A stretch of 62,442 nt of DNA. Origin: Sphingomonas sp. 28-66-16 (GTDB lineage: Bacteria; Pseudomonadota; Alphaproteobacteria; Sphingomonadales; Sphingomonadaceae). Positions 36,115 to 45,028 of this stretch are shown here, in pieces. Position 1 is the first letter of the stretch. Each line of letters begins with the position of its first letter. The DNA lies in NCBI GenBank assembly GCA_002281485.1, contig NCGF01000018.1, forward strand, positions 1 to 62,442. The letters are read 5' to 3'. A model generated the notes under the pieces. That model had not been told where the DNA came from. It ran no database searches and saw nothing but the letters and a program-made list of their open reading frames with translations. Position numbers and translations under genes: made by a program.

Positions 36115-36879
36115 ATGCCCGAGTCCGCCATCGCCGAACCGATCCCTGCTGCAACGCTCGTCGTCTTTCGCGATCGGCCCGATGGTCCATCGGACCTGCT
36201 GATCGTCGAGCGCGCCCGCGCGATGGTCTTTGCCGGCGGGGCGCTCGTTTTTCCCGGCGGCAGAATCGATCCGGCCGATCACGCGCTGGCCCGGTTGACG
36301 GCGCCAGACGACCCCTATGCGGCGGGCAGGATCGCGGCGATCCGCGAAACGATCGAGGAGGCGGGTTTGCCGGTCGGGCTTTCGCCGATGCCCGATGTCG
36401 CGACGCTGGCGGCCATCCGCGCGGCGCTGCACGCGGGCACGGCGTTCGCGGCGGCCCTGCATGACCACGCTATACGCCTCGATCTGGCAGCCCTGACGCC
36501 GTTCGCGCGATGGTGCCCGCGCCATCGGCATATGCGGATATTCGATACCCTGTTCTTCCTGGCGGCGCTGCCTGATGGATCGCCCGAACCGATCGTCGAT
36601 GCGACCGAGAACAGCCGGGTGCTATGGGCGAGCGCGCAGCAGGTGCTCGACGACGCCGATGCCGGCAAGGTATCGATCATCTTTCCGACGCGGCGCAATC
36701 TCGAGCGGCTGGCGCTGTTCACCAGCCATGCCGATGCCGTCGCCGATACCAGATCGCGCGAGCTTCGAACGGTAACCCCCTGGGCCGAAACCCGGGATGG
36801 CATCGAGTATCTCTGCATCCCCGACGATCTTGGCTACCCGGTCACCGCCGAAGCGATGAGCGACACCCGCCGGGGATGA
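36115..36879 (+). CDS. NUDIX hydrolase (NUDT19-like arrangement)
   Basis: A 254-residue nucleotide-diphosphate-type hydrolase. The Nudix box is split by an insertion: GGALVFPGGRIDPADHAL supplies the front and AAIRETIEEAGLPVG the catalytic helix, as in NUDT19/RP2-type hydrolases that prefer CoA-like substrates. RHRHMRIFDTLFFLA and IIFPTRRNLERLALF are further shared segments. No signal peptide is present. It follows the cyclase gene by 54 bases and converges on the hypothetical gene after 9 bases. Substrate preference is inferred only from domain layout. Confidence 0.85.
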   Translation: MPESAIAEPIPAATLVVFRDRPDGPSDLLIVERARAMVFAGGALVFPGGRIDPADHALARLTAPDDPYAAGRIAAIRETIEEAGLPVGLSPMPDVATLAAIRAALHAGTAFAAALHDHAIRLDLAALTPFARWCPRHRHMRIFDTLFFLAALPDGSPEPIVDATENSRVLWASAQQVLDDADAGKVSIIFPTRRNLERLALFTSHADAVADTRSRELRTVTPWAETRDGIEYLCIPDDLGYPVTAEAMSDTRRG

Positions 36880-36888
36880 GCCGGCCGA

Positions 36889-37440
36889 TCAGTTCGGCAA
36901 GGCGGCGCTGTCGACCTTTTCCACCCAATAAGGAAAGAAGGAAGGCTCGCGCGTCGACCACCCCGAAGCCGTCGCCGCCGCTTCGCTGATCGACTGCAGC
37001 AAGGTACGCCGCAGTTCGGGATGAAGGTGCGGAAGTGCTGCCGCCGCGCAGAAGGCAGCCGGGAGCCAAGGACGGATCGGCGCCCCGATCAGCCGTTCGT
37101 AGAGAAAACGATAGGCCGAAAAGCTGGTGAGCCGACCCTGGCCGAGATCGAATGCGGTTACCGCGACGAGGGGGCCGAGGAATTGATCGACCGCATCGAG
37201 GCCGCTGTCGTCGGGCACCATCGCGCGGATGTCGGGCAGCCGATCGTAAAGCCGGGACTGGGCGCGAATGCTGGCGGCCTCGACGACGTCGCGCGACCAG
37301 CGCTGCAGCGCGTCATCACGATCGAGGCCGACATCGAGCGAACGACGGACATAGCGCTGGGTTGCGGCGGCAAAACCAGCGAATTCCTTCATCTCGGCGA
37401 GCGTCATCGCGCCTGCCGCCGGTTTCATTCGTGCACCCAT
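36889..37440 (-). CDS. Hypothetical protein, helical
   Basis: A 183-residue protein with no membrane segment or signal peptide. The first 15 residues are followed by a helical body (EMKEFAGFAAATQRYVRRSL, DALQRWSRDVVEAASIRAQ). The C-terminus is rich in aromatic residues (PSFFPYWVEKVD). I do not recognise a family. An AGGGTAAAG ribosome site supports the start at 37440; ATG 37428 is an alternative. The AT-rich stretch 37440-37520 on its 5' side contains GTTAGCT and AGCTAAC as a widely spaced inverted repeat and probably holds its promoter. Confidence 0.65.
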   Translation of the reverse strand: MGARMKPAAGAMTLAEMKEFAGFAAATQRYVRRSLDVGLDRDDALQRWSRDVVEAASIRAQSRLYDRLPDIRAMVPDDSGLDAVDQFLGPLVAVTAFDLGQGRLTSFSAYRFLYERLIGAPIRPWLPAAFCAAAALPHLHPELRRTLLQSISEAAATASGWSTREPSFFPYWVEKVDSAALPN

Positions 37441-37745
37441 CGCTTTACCCTGCCTTGGTTAGCTTCCACTCGCCCATCTTGCGCAATGATAGCTAACACC
37501 GCGTTAAGCATCATCACCGGCGATGTACCTAACGCACCATATTATCCGCTGCGATGCAACAAAGTTGCGACGATTTTCGGCAAACCGATGGATGGTGTCG
37601 CAAGCGGGGGCGCCGGTCGCCGGTTTCGCCCAAGCGCCGGACCAGCATGATCGCAGCGTCGCAGACGCCGGACCGGCCCCTGCCGGTGCAAGCGACGCCG
37701 CGCGACACGAACCGAATCGAGCCGAGCCGAGCATCGGCAACCAGC
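37441..37745. other. Intergenic region without a recognisable gene
   Basis: About 305 bp upstream of the hypothetical gene and downstream of the transglutaminase gene, both leftward. An 80-codon rightward frame from 37523 has no ribosome site and a composition unlike a protein. GCAAC-AAA-GTTGC near 37553 is a short dyad. I see nothing else. Confidence 0.5.
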
Positions 37746-38522
37746 CTACGTCGTGCGGACCGTGACGCGCTGCTCGTTCATCTGGGTTCGTCCGAACACC
37801 GTCATGAAGGCGATATCGGTGGCGTCCCGACCCACCGCCACCCGCGCGAGATCGCTCGCATCGGCCATCCCGGTCGCGTCGACGAGATGCCAGCCGCCAT
37901 CGAGCCATAGTTCGGCAACCGCATGAAAATCCTGCGGCTCGACGCCTGGCGCATAGGCAGAAACGCAGCGGGCCGGAATGCCCCCAGCCCGCGCCAGCGC
38001 GCATACCAGATGGGCATAATCGCGACACACGCCACTACGCTGGGCAAAGGTGCCCAGCGCCGTCGTCGTGCCATCGCTGCTGTTCGATTCGTAGGTCAGA
38101 TTGGCGCCGACCCAATCCCGGATCGCCACCGCCAGCTCGCCGCCCGACAGGCCTGCAAACTCCTTGCCGACGAATCCCTCGAAACGATCGGCTTCGCAAT
38201 AGCGGCTGGGCATCAGATAGCCGATCACCTGGCCGGGGAGCGCGTGTTTGGGCATTGCGGGCAGCGGGGCGAGATCGAGCACTGGGCGTTCGATCTCGAC
38301 GATCGCTTTATATTCGGCGCGGAACGACCCGCTTGCCACCGTCAGGCAGCGCTGGCCGATGGCTTCTTCGCCCGCCACGGCGACGAGCGGCGCCGCGTTG
38401 AAGACCGTCAAATCCTGTTTCGCGAGGCGTTGGTCGACCATCGCCGCCACCTCGATCTGCAGCAGCAGATCGGCCTGACCATCGATCCAGTAATCGAGCA
38501 CGACATCGATCGCGAGCCGCAT
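37746..38522 (-). CDS. Transglutaminase-like family protein
   Basis: A 258-residue protein with the papain-like transglutaminase core. The catalytic cysteine is in RSGVCRDYAHLVCALARAGG, the histidine in DFHAVAELWLDGGWH and the aspartate in LVDATG. The N-terminal ~100 residues form the beta-rich domain typical of these bacterial proteins (LDYWIDGQADLLLQIEVA). No signal peptide is present, so it is cytosolic. Members are presumed cysteine proteases or amidases; no substrate is known. A terminator hairpin between it and the Bax-inhibitor gene suggests independent transcription. Confidence 0.87.
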   Translation of the reverse strand: MRLAIDVVLDYWIDGQADLLLQIEVAAMVDQRLAKQDLTVFNAAPLVAVAGEEAIGQRCLTVASGSFRAEYKAIVEIERPVLDLAPLPAMPKHALPGQVIGYLMPSRYCEADRFEGFVGKEFAGLSGGELAVAIRDWVGANLTYESNSSDGTTTALGTFAQRSGVCRDYAHLVCALARAGGIPARCVSAYAPGVEPQDFHAVAELWLDGGWHLVDATGMADASDLARVAVGRDATDIAFMTVFGRTQMNEQRVTVRTT

Positions 38523-38564
38523 GACAAATCCTCATCTCGGGGCGCAGCGTCGCGCAAAGAAAAA

Positions 38565-38590
38565 GGCCCGGCGAGTTTCCCCGCCGGGCC
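38565..38590 (-). terminator. Intrinsic terminator of the Bax-inhibitor-1 gene
   Basis: GGCCCGGCG and CGCCGGGCC form a perfect 9-bp stem with an 8-base loop. On the minus strand it is followed by CTTTTTCTTTG, a good U-tract, 24 bases after the stop of the leftward Bax-inhibitor gene. Confidence 0.85.
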
Positions 38591-38613
38591 CCGTGTAGGG
38601 ATCGATCCCGAAC

Positions 38614-39351
38614 CTAGCTCCGGCTGCTGCCGAACAGGCGGAGAATGAACAGGAACATATTGATGAAGTCGAGATAGAGCGTCAGCGCCGACATGATCAC
38701 CGTCCGGCCTTCATATTCGGTGCCGGCGACCTGCGCATAGAGGTTCTTGGTGCGCTGCGTGTCATAGGCGGTGAGCCCGGCGAAGAGCAGCACCCCGACG
38801 ATGCTGATTACCAGCGCCATCGGACCCGACTGGACGAACAGGTTGATCAGGCTGGCAACGATCAGGCCGACGAGGCCCATGATCAGGAAGGTGCCGAAAG
38901 CCGACAGATCCTTCTTGGTGGTGTAGCCCCACAGGCTGAGGCCGCCAAAGCCCGCCGCCGTCGCGAAGAACGCCTGGGCGATCGCGATGTCGCTATAGAC
39001 GAGGAAGATCGTCGAGAGCGACAGACCCATCGCCACCGCAAAGCCCCAGAACATCGCCTGGAGGGTGGCCTGCGACATCCGCGCCTGACCAAAGCTCATG
39101 CCGAACACGAACCCGAGCGGCGCGAGCGTGATGATCCACTTGAGGATGCCGCCGCCCACGAAGACCTGCGCGGCCGCACCGCTGAGCGCGAAGCCCAGCG
39201 CAACGATGCCCGTCAGCAGGATGCCCGAGGTCATGTAGTTGTAAACCGACAGCATATAGGACCGCAGCCCCGCGTCATACGCGGCGCCGCGGGCGCTGGT
39301 GCCCGATGCGAAAGCCGCGGCGTTCGACCGGGGATCAGACCAATTAGCCAT
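38614..39351 (-). CDS. Bax inhibitor-1/YccA family membrane protein
   Basis: A 245-residue protein with seven membrane helices, related to TMBIM/BI-1 calcium-leak proteins and to YccA/YbhL. Recognisable segments are LRSYMLSVYNYMTSGILLTG, PLGFVFGMSFG, SLSTIFLVYS and the C-terminal AYDTQRTKNLYAQ, ending in LYLDFINMFLFILRLFG, which carry the acidic pH-sensing residues of the family. The start MANWSDPRSN at 39351 follows AAGGAG at 10 bases. It has its own terminator and diverges from thpR. Confidence 0.92.
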   Translation of the reverse strand: MANWSDPRSNAAAFASGTSARGAAYDAGLRSYMLSVYNYMTSGILLTGIVALGFALSGAAAQVFVGGGILKWIITLAPLGFVFGMSFGQARMSQATLQAMFWGFAVAMGLSLSTIFLVYSDIAIAQAFFATAAGFGGLSLWGYTTKKDLSAFGTFLIMGLVGLIVASLINLFVQSGPMALVISIVGVLLFAGLTAYDTQRTKNLYAQVAGTEYEGRTVIMSALTLYLDFINMFLFILRLFGSSRS

Positions 39352-39488
39352 TTCCAATAAACTCCTTTGTCCGGCAACAGGCCGGTTGACCCGAATATCG
39401 GCGCTCGCTCGCAATTTTTCAAGCAAAACCGGGGCGATTTCGCGAATGAGCTTGTTCGATTTGACCCGCTTGGCCATGCCGGATCGCG

Positions 39489-40031
39489 ATGTACCGTCTG
39501 TTCGTCGGCCTGCGCCCGCCGCCCCCGATCCGCGCCCGGCTTCGCGCGACGATGCATGGAGTCGGCGGCGCACGCTGGCAAAGTGACGACCAGCTTCATC
39601 TGACGCTGCGCTATATCGGCGCGGTCGATCGCCGCCGCGCCGAGGATATCGCGCTGGCGCTCGGCCAGATCCACGGCGTCGTGCCCGACGTCCGGCTCGA
39701 CGGTGTCGGCCGCTTCGAGCGCCAGGGACGGACCGATACGCTATGGGCCGGCGTCGCCCCGCAGGCAGGGCTTGGCGGGTTGCACCGCAAGATCGACCAT
39801 GCCCTGGTTCGCCTCGGCCTGGCCCCCGAAGGGCGCGCCTTTATTCCCCACATCACGCTGGCGCGGCTGCCCCGCAGTCTCGGCACGGCGCCCGAGATCG
39901 ATACCTTTCTGGCCCGCGAGGCATCGCTCGCCAGCGAGCCGTTCGCCATGCCGCATCTGATCCTGTTCGAAAGCCACCTGACCAGCGACGGGGCGCGCTA
40001 TGACACGATCGAGCGGTGGCCGCTCGGATAG
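39489..40031 (+). CDS. thpR: RNA 2',3'-cyclic phosphodiesterase
   Basis: A 2H phosphoesterase of the LigT/ThpR family that opens 2',3'-cyclic phosphates on RNA ends. The two HxTx motifs are H37-L-T39-L and H121-I-T123-L, both intact. The start MYRLFVGLRPPPPIRARL is typical, as is the 180-residue length. It is transcribed divergently from the Bax-inhibitor gene and is followed 78 bases later by an MFS transporter. The physiological substrate in bacteria remains unclear. Confidence 0.92.
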   Translation: MYRLFVGLRPPPPIRARLRATMHGVGGARWQSDDQLHLTLRYIGAVDRRRAEDIALALGQIHGVVPDVRLDGVGRFERQGRTDTLWAGVAPQAGLGGLHRKIDHALVRLGLAPEGRAFIPHITLARLPRSLGTAPEIDTFLAREASLASEPFAMPHLILFESHLTSDGARYDTIERWPLG

Positions 40032-40109
40032 TCCGGCGTCGCCATGTTTTTGTTCCTCTTTCGCATCGCGCTCTGCTAGCCCGTCGACCAAACAATAAAG
40101 GGAGCGGCA

Positions 40110-41669
40110 ATGGCCGAGACGACCGTGGAGACCCCAGCCAAGACGCCCACCTATGCCTGGTACGTCCTCGCCATCCTGTTTACCGTCTACATCCTCAATT
40201 TCGTCGATCGCCAGATCATCTCGATCCTGGCCGAAGACATCAAGCGCGACCTCGGGCTGCGCGACGAGGATCTGGGCTTTCTCTACGGCACGGCGTTCGG
40301 CGTGTTCTACGCGTTGTTCGGCATTCCGCTCGGGCGGCTCGCGGACAATTGGCATCGGGTGCGGCTATTGACGGTCGGGCTGTCGCTCTGGTCGGCGATG
40401 ACGGTGCTGTCGGGCTTCTCGCGTAGCGGCGGCATGCTCGCCGGGGCCCGGATCGGCGTCGGCATCGGCGAGGCGACGGCGGCGCCATCGGCCTATTCGC
40501 TGATTTCGGACTGGTTTCCCAAAAGGCTGCGCGCGACGGCGCTGTCGATCTACTCGGCGGGGCTGTATGTCGGCGGTGGCTTGTCACTCGGGATCGGCGG
40601 GCTGATCGTCAAAGGCTGGAACGAAGCCTATCCCAGCGGCGGGCCGCTCGGTCTGGTCGGCTGGCAGGCAGCGTTCATGATCGTCGGGATTCCGGGGCTG
40701 CTGCTCGCGCTGGTGATCGCGACCTTGCGCGAACCGCTGCGGGGGCGATCCGAAGGCTTGCCCCCGCCGCCGCCGCACCCCGCCCCCTTTGCCGCCTTTC
40801 TCGCCGAACTGGTGACGATCGTGCCGCCGCTGACGCTGATCGGTGCGGCGCAGGGCGGCCCGCGCGCGCTGGCACACAATCTTGTCGGCCTGGCAATCGT
40901 CGCCGCGGCGGTGTTCGGGCTGATTTCGGCAGGCGAACCCTGGCCGCAATGGGTGGCGATCGGGATCGGCGTCTATGCGGTCTTCTCCTGGGCGAGCGGG
41001 CTGAAGCGCCGCGATGCCCCTACTTTCGCGCTGATCGTCGCCAATCCGGCCTTTCTGTGCGTGGTCGTCGCGTACGGGCTCAATGCCTTTCTCAGCTACA
41101 CGGTCACCTTCTGGGCACCGCCCTATGCGATCCGCGTGCTGGGCGCCTCCCCGGCAACGGCCGGGTTCATCATCGGTGGCATGGGTGCGGCGTCGGGCTT
41201 TCTCGGCACGACGGTCGGGGGGCTCGTCGCCGATCGGCTGCGCCGCAACAATCCGGCGGGGCGGCTGTGGGTGGTGATGTTCGGCGCGACGGTGCCCTCG
41301 GTCGCGATCCTGACGGCGTTCACGACGACAAACATCACCCTTTTCTATGTCATGCTGTTCCCGGCGCAGGCGCTGGCGAGTTGCGCGCTGGGCGCCGCCG
41401 CGGCGACGACGCAGGATTTGGTACTGCCCCGGATGCGCGGCACCGCGACGGCGACTTTCCTGATCGGCACGACGCTGCTCGGTCTGGCGCTCGGCCCCTA
41501 TCTGGCCGGGCGGATCTCGACGCTGTCGGGCAGCCTGTCGATCGGCGTCATCTCGATGTTGGCGAGCGTGCCGATCACCCTGACGGCAGCAATCTTTGCC
41601 TACCGGCTTGTTCCCAAGGCGGAGGCGACCCGTGAAGCCCGGGCAAGGGCCGCAGGCGAATCCATCTGA
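40110..41669 (+). CDS. MFS transporter (spinster-like)
   Basis: A 519-residue major-facilitator permease with a cytosolic N-terminus. TM1 begins YAWYVLAILFTVYILNFVDR, which with the following RQIISILAEDIKRD matches spinster-like bacterial MFS proteins. The loop 2-3 motif is GIPLGRLADNWHR. GARIGVGIGEATAAPSAYSL is TM4. It is longer than the usual 430-450 residues: the central loop after TM6 contains extra hydrophobic segments (LAHNLVGLAIVAAAVFGLIS, WVAIGIGVYAVFSWAS), giving about 14 helices. AAAGGGAG precedes the ATG. The substrate is unknown. Confidence 0.88.
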   Translation: MAETTVETPAKTPTYAWYVLAILFTVYILNFVDRQIISILAEDIKRDLGLRDEDLGFLYGTAFGVFYALFGIPLGRLADNWHRVRLLTVGLSLWSAMTVLSGFSRSGGMLAGARIGVGIGEATAAPSAYSLISDWFPKRLRATALSIYSAGLYVGGGLSLGIGGLIVKGWNEAYPSGGPLGLVGWQAAFMIVGIPGLLLALVIATLREPLRGRSEGLPPPPPHPAPFAAFLAELVTIVPPLTLIGAAQGGPRALAHNLVGLAIVAAAVFGLISAGEPWPQWVAIGIGVYAVFSWASGLKRRDAPTFALIVANPAFLCVVVAYGLNAFLSYTVTFWAPPYAIRVLGASPATAGFIIGGMGAASGFLGTTVGGLVADRLRRNNPAGRLWVVMFGATVPSVAILTAFTTTNITLFYVMLFPAQALASCALGAAAATTQDLVLPRMRGTATATFLIGTTLLGLALGPYLAGRISTLSGSLSIGVISMLASVPITLTAAIFAYRLVPKAEATREARARAAGESI

Positions 41670-41712
41670 TCGCGAGGCGCAAATCGGCGTGGCGAAAGCC
41701 TCGTCCCTGATC

Positions 41713-41739
41713 GGCACCGCCGGTGATGCCGGCGGTGCC
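41713..41739. terminator. Hairpin in the convergent MFS/sodC gap
   Basis: GGCACCGCCGG and CCGGCGGTGCC pair over 11 bp around TGATG, midway between the two convergent stops, and a further GGCGGTGCC repeat follows. It could end transcription from both sides, but it lacks a T-tract in either direction. Confidence 0.45.
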
Positions 41740-41772
41740 GGCGGTGCCGAATCATGCTCCGAGCGACATTCC

Positions 41773-42309
41773 TTAGCTGGCCGCAAACACGCCGCAGGCA
41801 ATGCGTCCGCCGCTATTGCCCGAGGGATCGGTCATCAAATCGTCCTTGCCCGCATGGATCACCATCGCGCTGCCGTCGGCGTCGAGCAGCCCGGCGAGCG
41901 TGGCGCCGGGAATGACGACGCCAATCGTACCGCGGCCATCGGCGCCGATGACGAGATTGGGCAGATCGCCCTCATGTGGTCCGGCGGGATTCATCGAACC
42001 ATGCTGGGTCGCGGTCGGGTTCCAGTGCCCCCCGGCGGTGGTGAAATCGGGGGCGTCGCATTTTCCGTAGGTATGGATATGGGCACCATGCAGACCCGGC
42101 GGGAGGCCCTTGGCGTCGATCGTCACGCGAAGGCCTCCATTCGCCGGCCGCGCCGTCGCCCGGCCGATCTCGGCGCCGTTGGCGTCGTGGAGTAGCGCCA
42201 CCGCAACGGATTGGGGGGCTTGCGCGCCCACGCTATTGGCAGGATCGGTACAACCGCCGATGGTCGCTGCGGTCGCCAGCAAACCGGTGGCAATGATCGC
42301 GGTCCGCAT
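41773..42309 (-). CDS. sodC: Superoxide dismutase [Cu-Zn], lipoprotein type
   Basis: A 178-residue periplasmic enzyme. The signal peptide ends in a lipobox (ATIGGC), so the protein is probably membrane-anchored. Copper and zinc ligands are visible: HGAHIHTYGKCD, GGHWNP, GPHEGD and VIHAGKDD, with GRIACGVF completing the disulfide. The ATG at 42309 fits the signal sequence; the longer frame to 42837 is antisense noise. It protects the envelope from superoxide. It is convergent with the MFS gene. Confidence 0.93.
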   Translation of the reverse strand: MRTAIIATGLLATAATIGGCTDPANSVGAQAPQSVAVALLHDANGAEIGRATARPANGGLRVTIDAKGLPPGLHGAHIHTYGKCDAPDFTTAGGHWNPTATQHGSMNPAGPHEGDLPNLVIGADGRGTIGVVIPGATLAGLLDADGSAMVIHAGKDDLMTDPSGNSGGRIACGVFAAS

Positions 42310-42558
42310 GCTTCTTCTCCCTGTGGCGTCGGCCCGTCGCCGAAACATCCGCGCACTCATAGCGCGCGGTCCCCGAACGCGCCAAGGCCCGACGGGTTCC
42401 GTGGCACGATTGAAGCGCGCGGTGACGTCCAGGGGGCGACGAACCGCTGCCGGCTTTTGACGGGCGCCCGATCGAGCGGCGCCCTGAATCACGCTCAATT
42501 CCGCACATCGCGGTGCTCCTTCTTGACCCTCCTCGCCCGCCTGCCCCATAGCGGCATC

Positions 42559-42804
42559 ATGGAAGCGGGCCCGACACCAGAAAAAATGACGTTCGAGGAT
42601 GCCTTGAAGGAACTGGAACAGATCGTCGCACGACTTGAGAGCGGCGACGAACAGCTCGACAAATCGATCGCGCTCTATGAGCGCGGCAGCCAGCTGCGCC
42701 GGCAATGCGCCGAACGGCTCGATGCCGCGCAAGCGCGAATTGAGGCAATAAGGCTCGATAGTGACGGACGCCCCACTGGTACCACTCCCTTTGCAGCAGG
42801 CTGA
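42559..42804 (+). CDS. xseB: Exodeoxyribonuclease VII small subunit
   Basis: An 81-residue helical subunit that combines with XseA to degrade single-stranded DNA in repair. MTFEDALKELEQIVARLESG and LDKSIALYERGSQLRRQC are hallmarks. The ATG at 42559 gives a short lead (MEAGPTPEK) before the conserved part. It is immediately upstream of ispA, a common order in Proteobacteria. xseA is not in this window. Confidence 0.93.
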   Translation: MEAGPTPEKMTFEDALKELEQIVARLESGDEQLDKSIALYERGSQLRRQCAERLDAAQARIEAIRLDSDGRPTGTTPFAAG

Positions 42805-42811
42805 TTCAGAG

Positions 42812-43711
42812 ATGGCGCACGCCTCGTCCACGCTCAAGGCGGCTCTCGGCGAAGTATCGACCGAGATCGACCGCCGATTCGATTCGTTGCTGACGATACC
42901 GGATGACCCGCGCGCCGATCTCTACAGGGCGATGCGGCATGCCGCGATCGGCGGCGGCAAGCGGCTGCGGCCACTGCTGGTCTTCGCCACCGCGCAGCTT
43001 TTCGGGGTCGATCGCGACTGCGCCGGGCGCGCGGCGGTCGCGATCGAATGCATCCATGTCTATTCGCTGATCCACGACGATCTGCCGGCGATGGACAATG
43101 ACGACATGCGCCGCGGCAAGCCGACGGTGCACAAGGAATTCGGCGACGCGACCGCTATTCTCGCGGGCGATTGCCTGCATGCGCTGGCGTTCGAGGTGCT
43201 CGCCGAGCCGGCGACGCATGCCGATCCGTTCGTCCGCGCCGAACTGGTGCTCGATCTTGCGCGCGCCGCCGGGCCGACCGGGATGGCGGGCGGGCAGATG
43301 ATGGATATCGAAGCGGAAAAATCGAGCTTCGATCTGCCGACGATCACCCGCCTCCAGGCAATGAAGACCGGCGCGCTGATCGCCAGCGCGGTCGAGGCCG
43401 GCGCCATCCTCGGCAAGGTGCCGCCCGAAGGGCGAACCGGGCTGCGCGGCTATGCCCGCGACGTCGGCCTCGCCTTCCAGATCGCCGACGACCTGCTCGA
43501 TTACGAAGGCGACGAGGACAAGATGGGCAAGCGCGTCCACAAGGACCAGGACGCCGGCAAGGAGACCTTCCTGAGCCTGCTCGGGGTCGACCGCGCGCGC
43601 GAGCAGGCGCGGATGCTCGTCGATCAGGCGATCGAGCATCTCCACACTTACGGCGCCGAGGCGGACCTGCTTCGAGACATTGCGCGCTTCACGCTCGAGC
43701 GCGATCGGTGA
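42812..43711 (+). CDS. ispA: Polyprenyl synthetase, farnesyl/geranyltranstransferase
   Basis: Condenses isopentenyl diphosphate with allylic diphosphates to make farnesyl diphosphate for quinones, carotenoids and undecaprenyl carriers. The first and second aspartate-rich motifs are DDLPAMDNDD and DDLLD. GGGKRLRPLLVF and GDATAILAGDCLHALAFE are typical. About 299 residues. I prefer the ATG at 42812 (MAHASSTLKAALGEV); a GTG at 42761 with an AAGG upstream would overlap xseB and add 17 residues. Its stop overlaps the coaD start by 4 bp (GTGA). Confidence 0.93.
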   Translation: MAHASSTLKAALGEVSTEIDRRFDSLLTIPDDPRADLYRAMRHAAIGGGKRLRPLLVFATAQLFGVDRDCAGRAAVAIECIHVYSLIHDDLPAMDNDDMRRGKPTVHKEFGDATAILAGDCLHALAFEVLAEPATHADPFVRAELVLDLARAAGPTGMAGGQMMDIEAEKSSFDLPTITRLQAMKTGALIASAVEAGAILGKVPPEGRTGLRGYARDVGLAFQIADDLLDYEGDEDKMGKRVHKDQDAGKETFLSLLGVDRAREQARMLVDQAIEHLHTYGAEADLLRDIARFTLERDR

Positions 43712-44214
43712 CGATCCGCACCGGGGTATATCCCGGCACCTTCGATCCGGTGACCCTCGGGCATATGGACATCATCCGGCGTGGCGCCAAGCTCGTCGAC
43801 CGGCTGGTGATCGGGGTGACCACCAACCCCAGCAAATCGCCGATGTTCACGATCGAAGAGCGCATGGCGGCGGTGAAACGCGAGGTGGCCGATGTCGCCG
43901 GCGAGATTCATGTCGTCAGCTTCGATTCGCTGCTGATGGATTTTGCCGAACGCGAAAATGCCGGGGTGATCGTGCGCGGTCTGCGCGCGGTTGCCGATTT
44001 CGAATATGAATATCAGATGGCGGGGATGAACCAGCAGCTGAACAACCGGATCGAAACGGTGTTCCTGATGGCCGATGTCGCCCTGCAACCCATCGCCTCG
44101 CGCCTCGTCAAGGAGATCGCGATGTTCGGCGGCGACATCCGCAAGTTCGTGCCGCCGGCGGTCAACGACGAAGTCGTCGCGCGGGTCAACCGGATCGGTC
44201 GCAAGGGCAGCTGA
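43708..44214 (+). CDS. coaD: Phosphopantetheine adenylyltransferase
   Basis: Transfers AMP from ATP to 4'-phosphopantetheine, the penultimate step of coenzyme A synthesis. A GTG start is used, overlapping the ispA stop. The nucleotidyl-transferase motif is YPGTFDPVTLGHMDIIRRG (H in TLGH). VRGLRAVADFEYEYQMAGMN and the C-terminal SSLVKE-equivalent SRLVKEIAMFGGD are conserved. At 168 residues the length is standard. Together with the cyclophilin gene and queA it forms a conserved sphingomonad gene order. Confidence 0.96.
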   Translation: MTIRTGVYPGTFDPVTLGHMDIIRRGAKLVDRLVIGVTTNPSKSPMFTIEERMAAVKREVADVAGEIHVVSFDSLLMDFAERENAGVIVRGLRAVADFEYEYQMAGMNQQLNNRIETVFLMADVALQPIASRLVKEIAMFGGDIRKFVPPAVNDEVVARVNRIGRKGS

Positions 44215-44313
44215 TCGCCGCCGGATCGGGATCGTTCGACCGGGCAGGTTCGGATTGGCGCAATGCCGGATTTGCTCTAAGCGACCCTCGACACTGCTTT
44301 TCGCGGGGATGTG

Positions 44314-44988
44314 ATGCGTTTTTTGACCACCTTGTTTCTAGCCTTTGGCTGCCTGTTCGCCCCGATGGCGAGCGCGCAGGTGATCGACGTCCCCGGTCGG
44401 CCGCCGATTCCCTCGCCGAGCGACAAGGAAAATCTGCTCCTGCTCGATCTCTCCACCGGCGGCCGTGTCACGATCCTGCTTCGCCCCGATGTGGCGCCGA
44501 AGATGGTCGAGCGCATCAAGACGCTGGTACGCGAGCATTTCTACGATGGCCTCAAATTCCACCGGGTGATCGACGGTTTCATGGCCCAGACCGGCGACCC
44601 CAAGGGCGACGGCACCGGTGGCTCGAAGCTGCCCGATCTGAAGGCCGAGTTCAATTATCTGCCGCATGTGCGCGGCGTCGTCTCGGCGGCGCGCGGCCAG
44701 TCCGAGGATAGCGCCAACAGCCAGTTCTTCATCGTGTTCGAACCGACGCTGAAGCTCGACAAGAAATATACCGCGTTTGGCCGCGTCATCGACGGGATGG
44801 AATTCGTCGATGCGGTGGAGCGCGGCGAGCCGCCCGCCGATCCGTCGCGGATTCTCCATGCCTATATCGCCGCCGACAATCCCCCGCCCTACACGCCTGC
44901 CCCCGCGCCGGCAGCAAATCCCGATCTCGGGCCGGCGGTGACGCTGCCGGGTGCCGCCCCGGCCGCGACGCCAAAGCCTCAGCGCTGA
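44314..44988 (+). CDS. Periplasmic cyclophilin-type peptidyl-prolyl isomerase
   Basis: A 224-residue exported protein with signal peptide [22 protein letters not shown]. The cyclophilin core has [20 protein letters not shown] and NSQFFIVFE. The C-terminal tail is proline- and alanine-rich ([13 protein letters not shown]) and likely disordered. It assists folding of envelope proteins by cis-trans isomerisation of X-Pro bonds. ATG 44314 follows GGGGATGTG; a GTG three bases earlier is possible. It is 40 bases before queA. Confidence 0.92.
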   Translation: MRFLTTLFLAFGCLFAPMASAQVIDVPGRPPIPSPSDKENLLLLDLSTGGRVTILLRPDVAPKMVERIKTLVREHFYDGLKFHRVIDGFMAQTGDPKGDGTGGSKLPDLKAEFNYLPHVRGVVSAARGQSEDSANSQFFIVFEPTLKLDKKYTAFGRVIDGMEFVDAVERGEPPADPSRILHAYIAADNPPPYTPAPAPAANPDLGPAVTLPGAAPAATPKPQR

Positions 44989-45028
44989 TCGCGCCGCAGC
45001 GAGGGACGGGAGCAGTGGAGTCGCGCGC

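Noticed and set aside
37523-37765. 80-codon rightward frame in the 305-bp gap
   Set aside because: No ribosome binding site and no protein-like features; it runs into the transglutaminase gene antisense.
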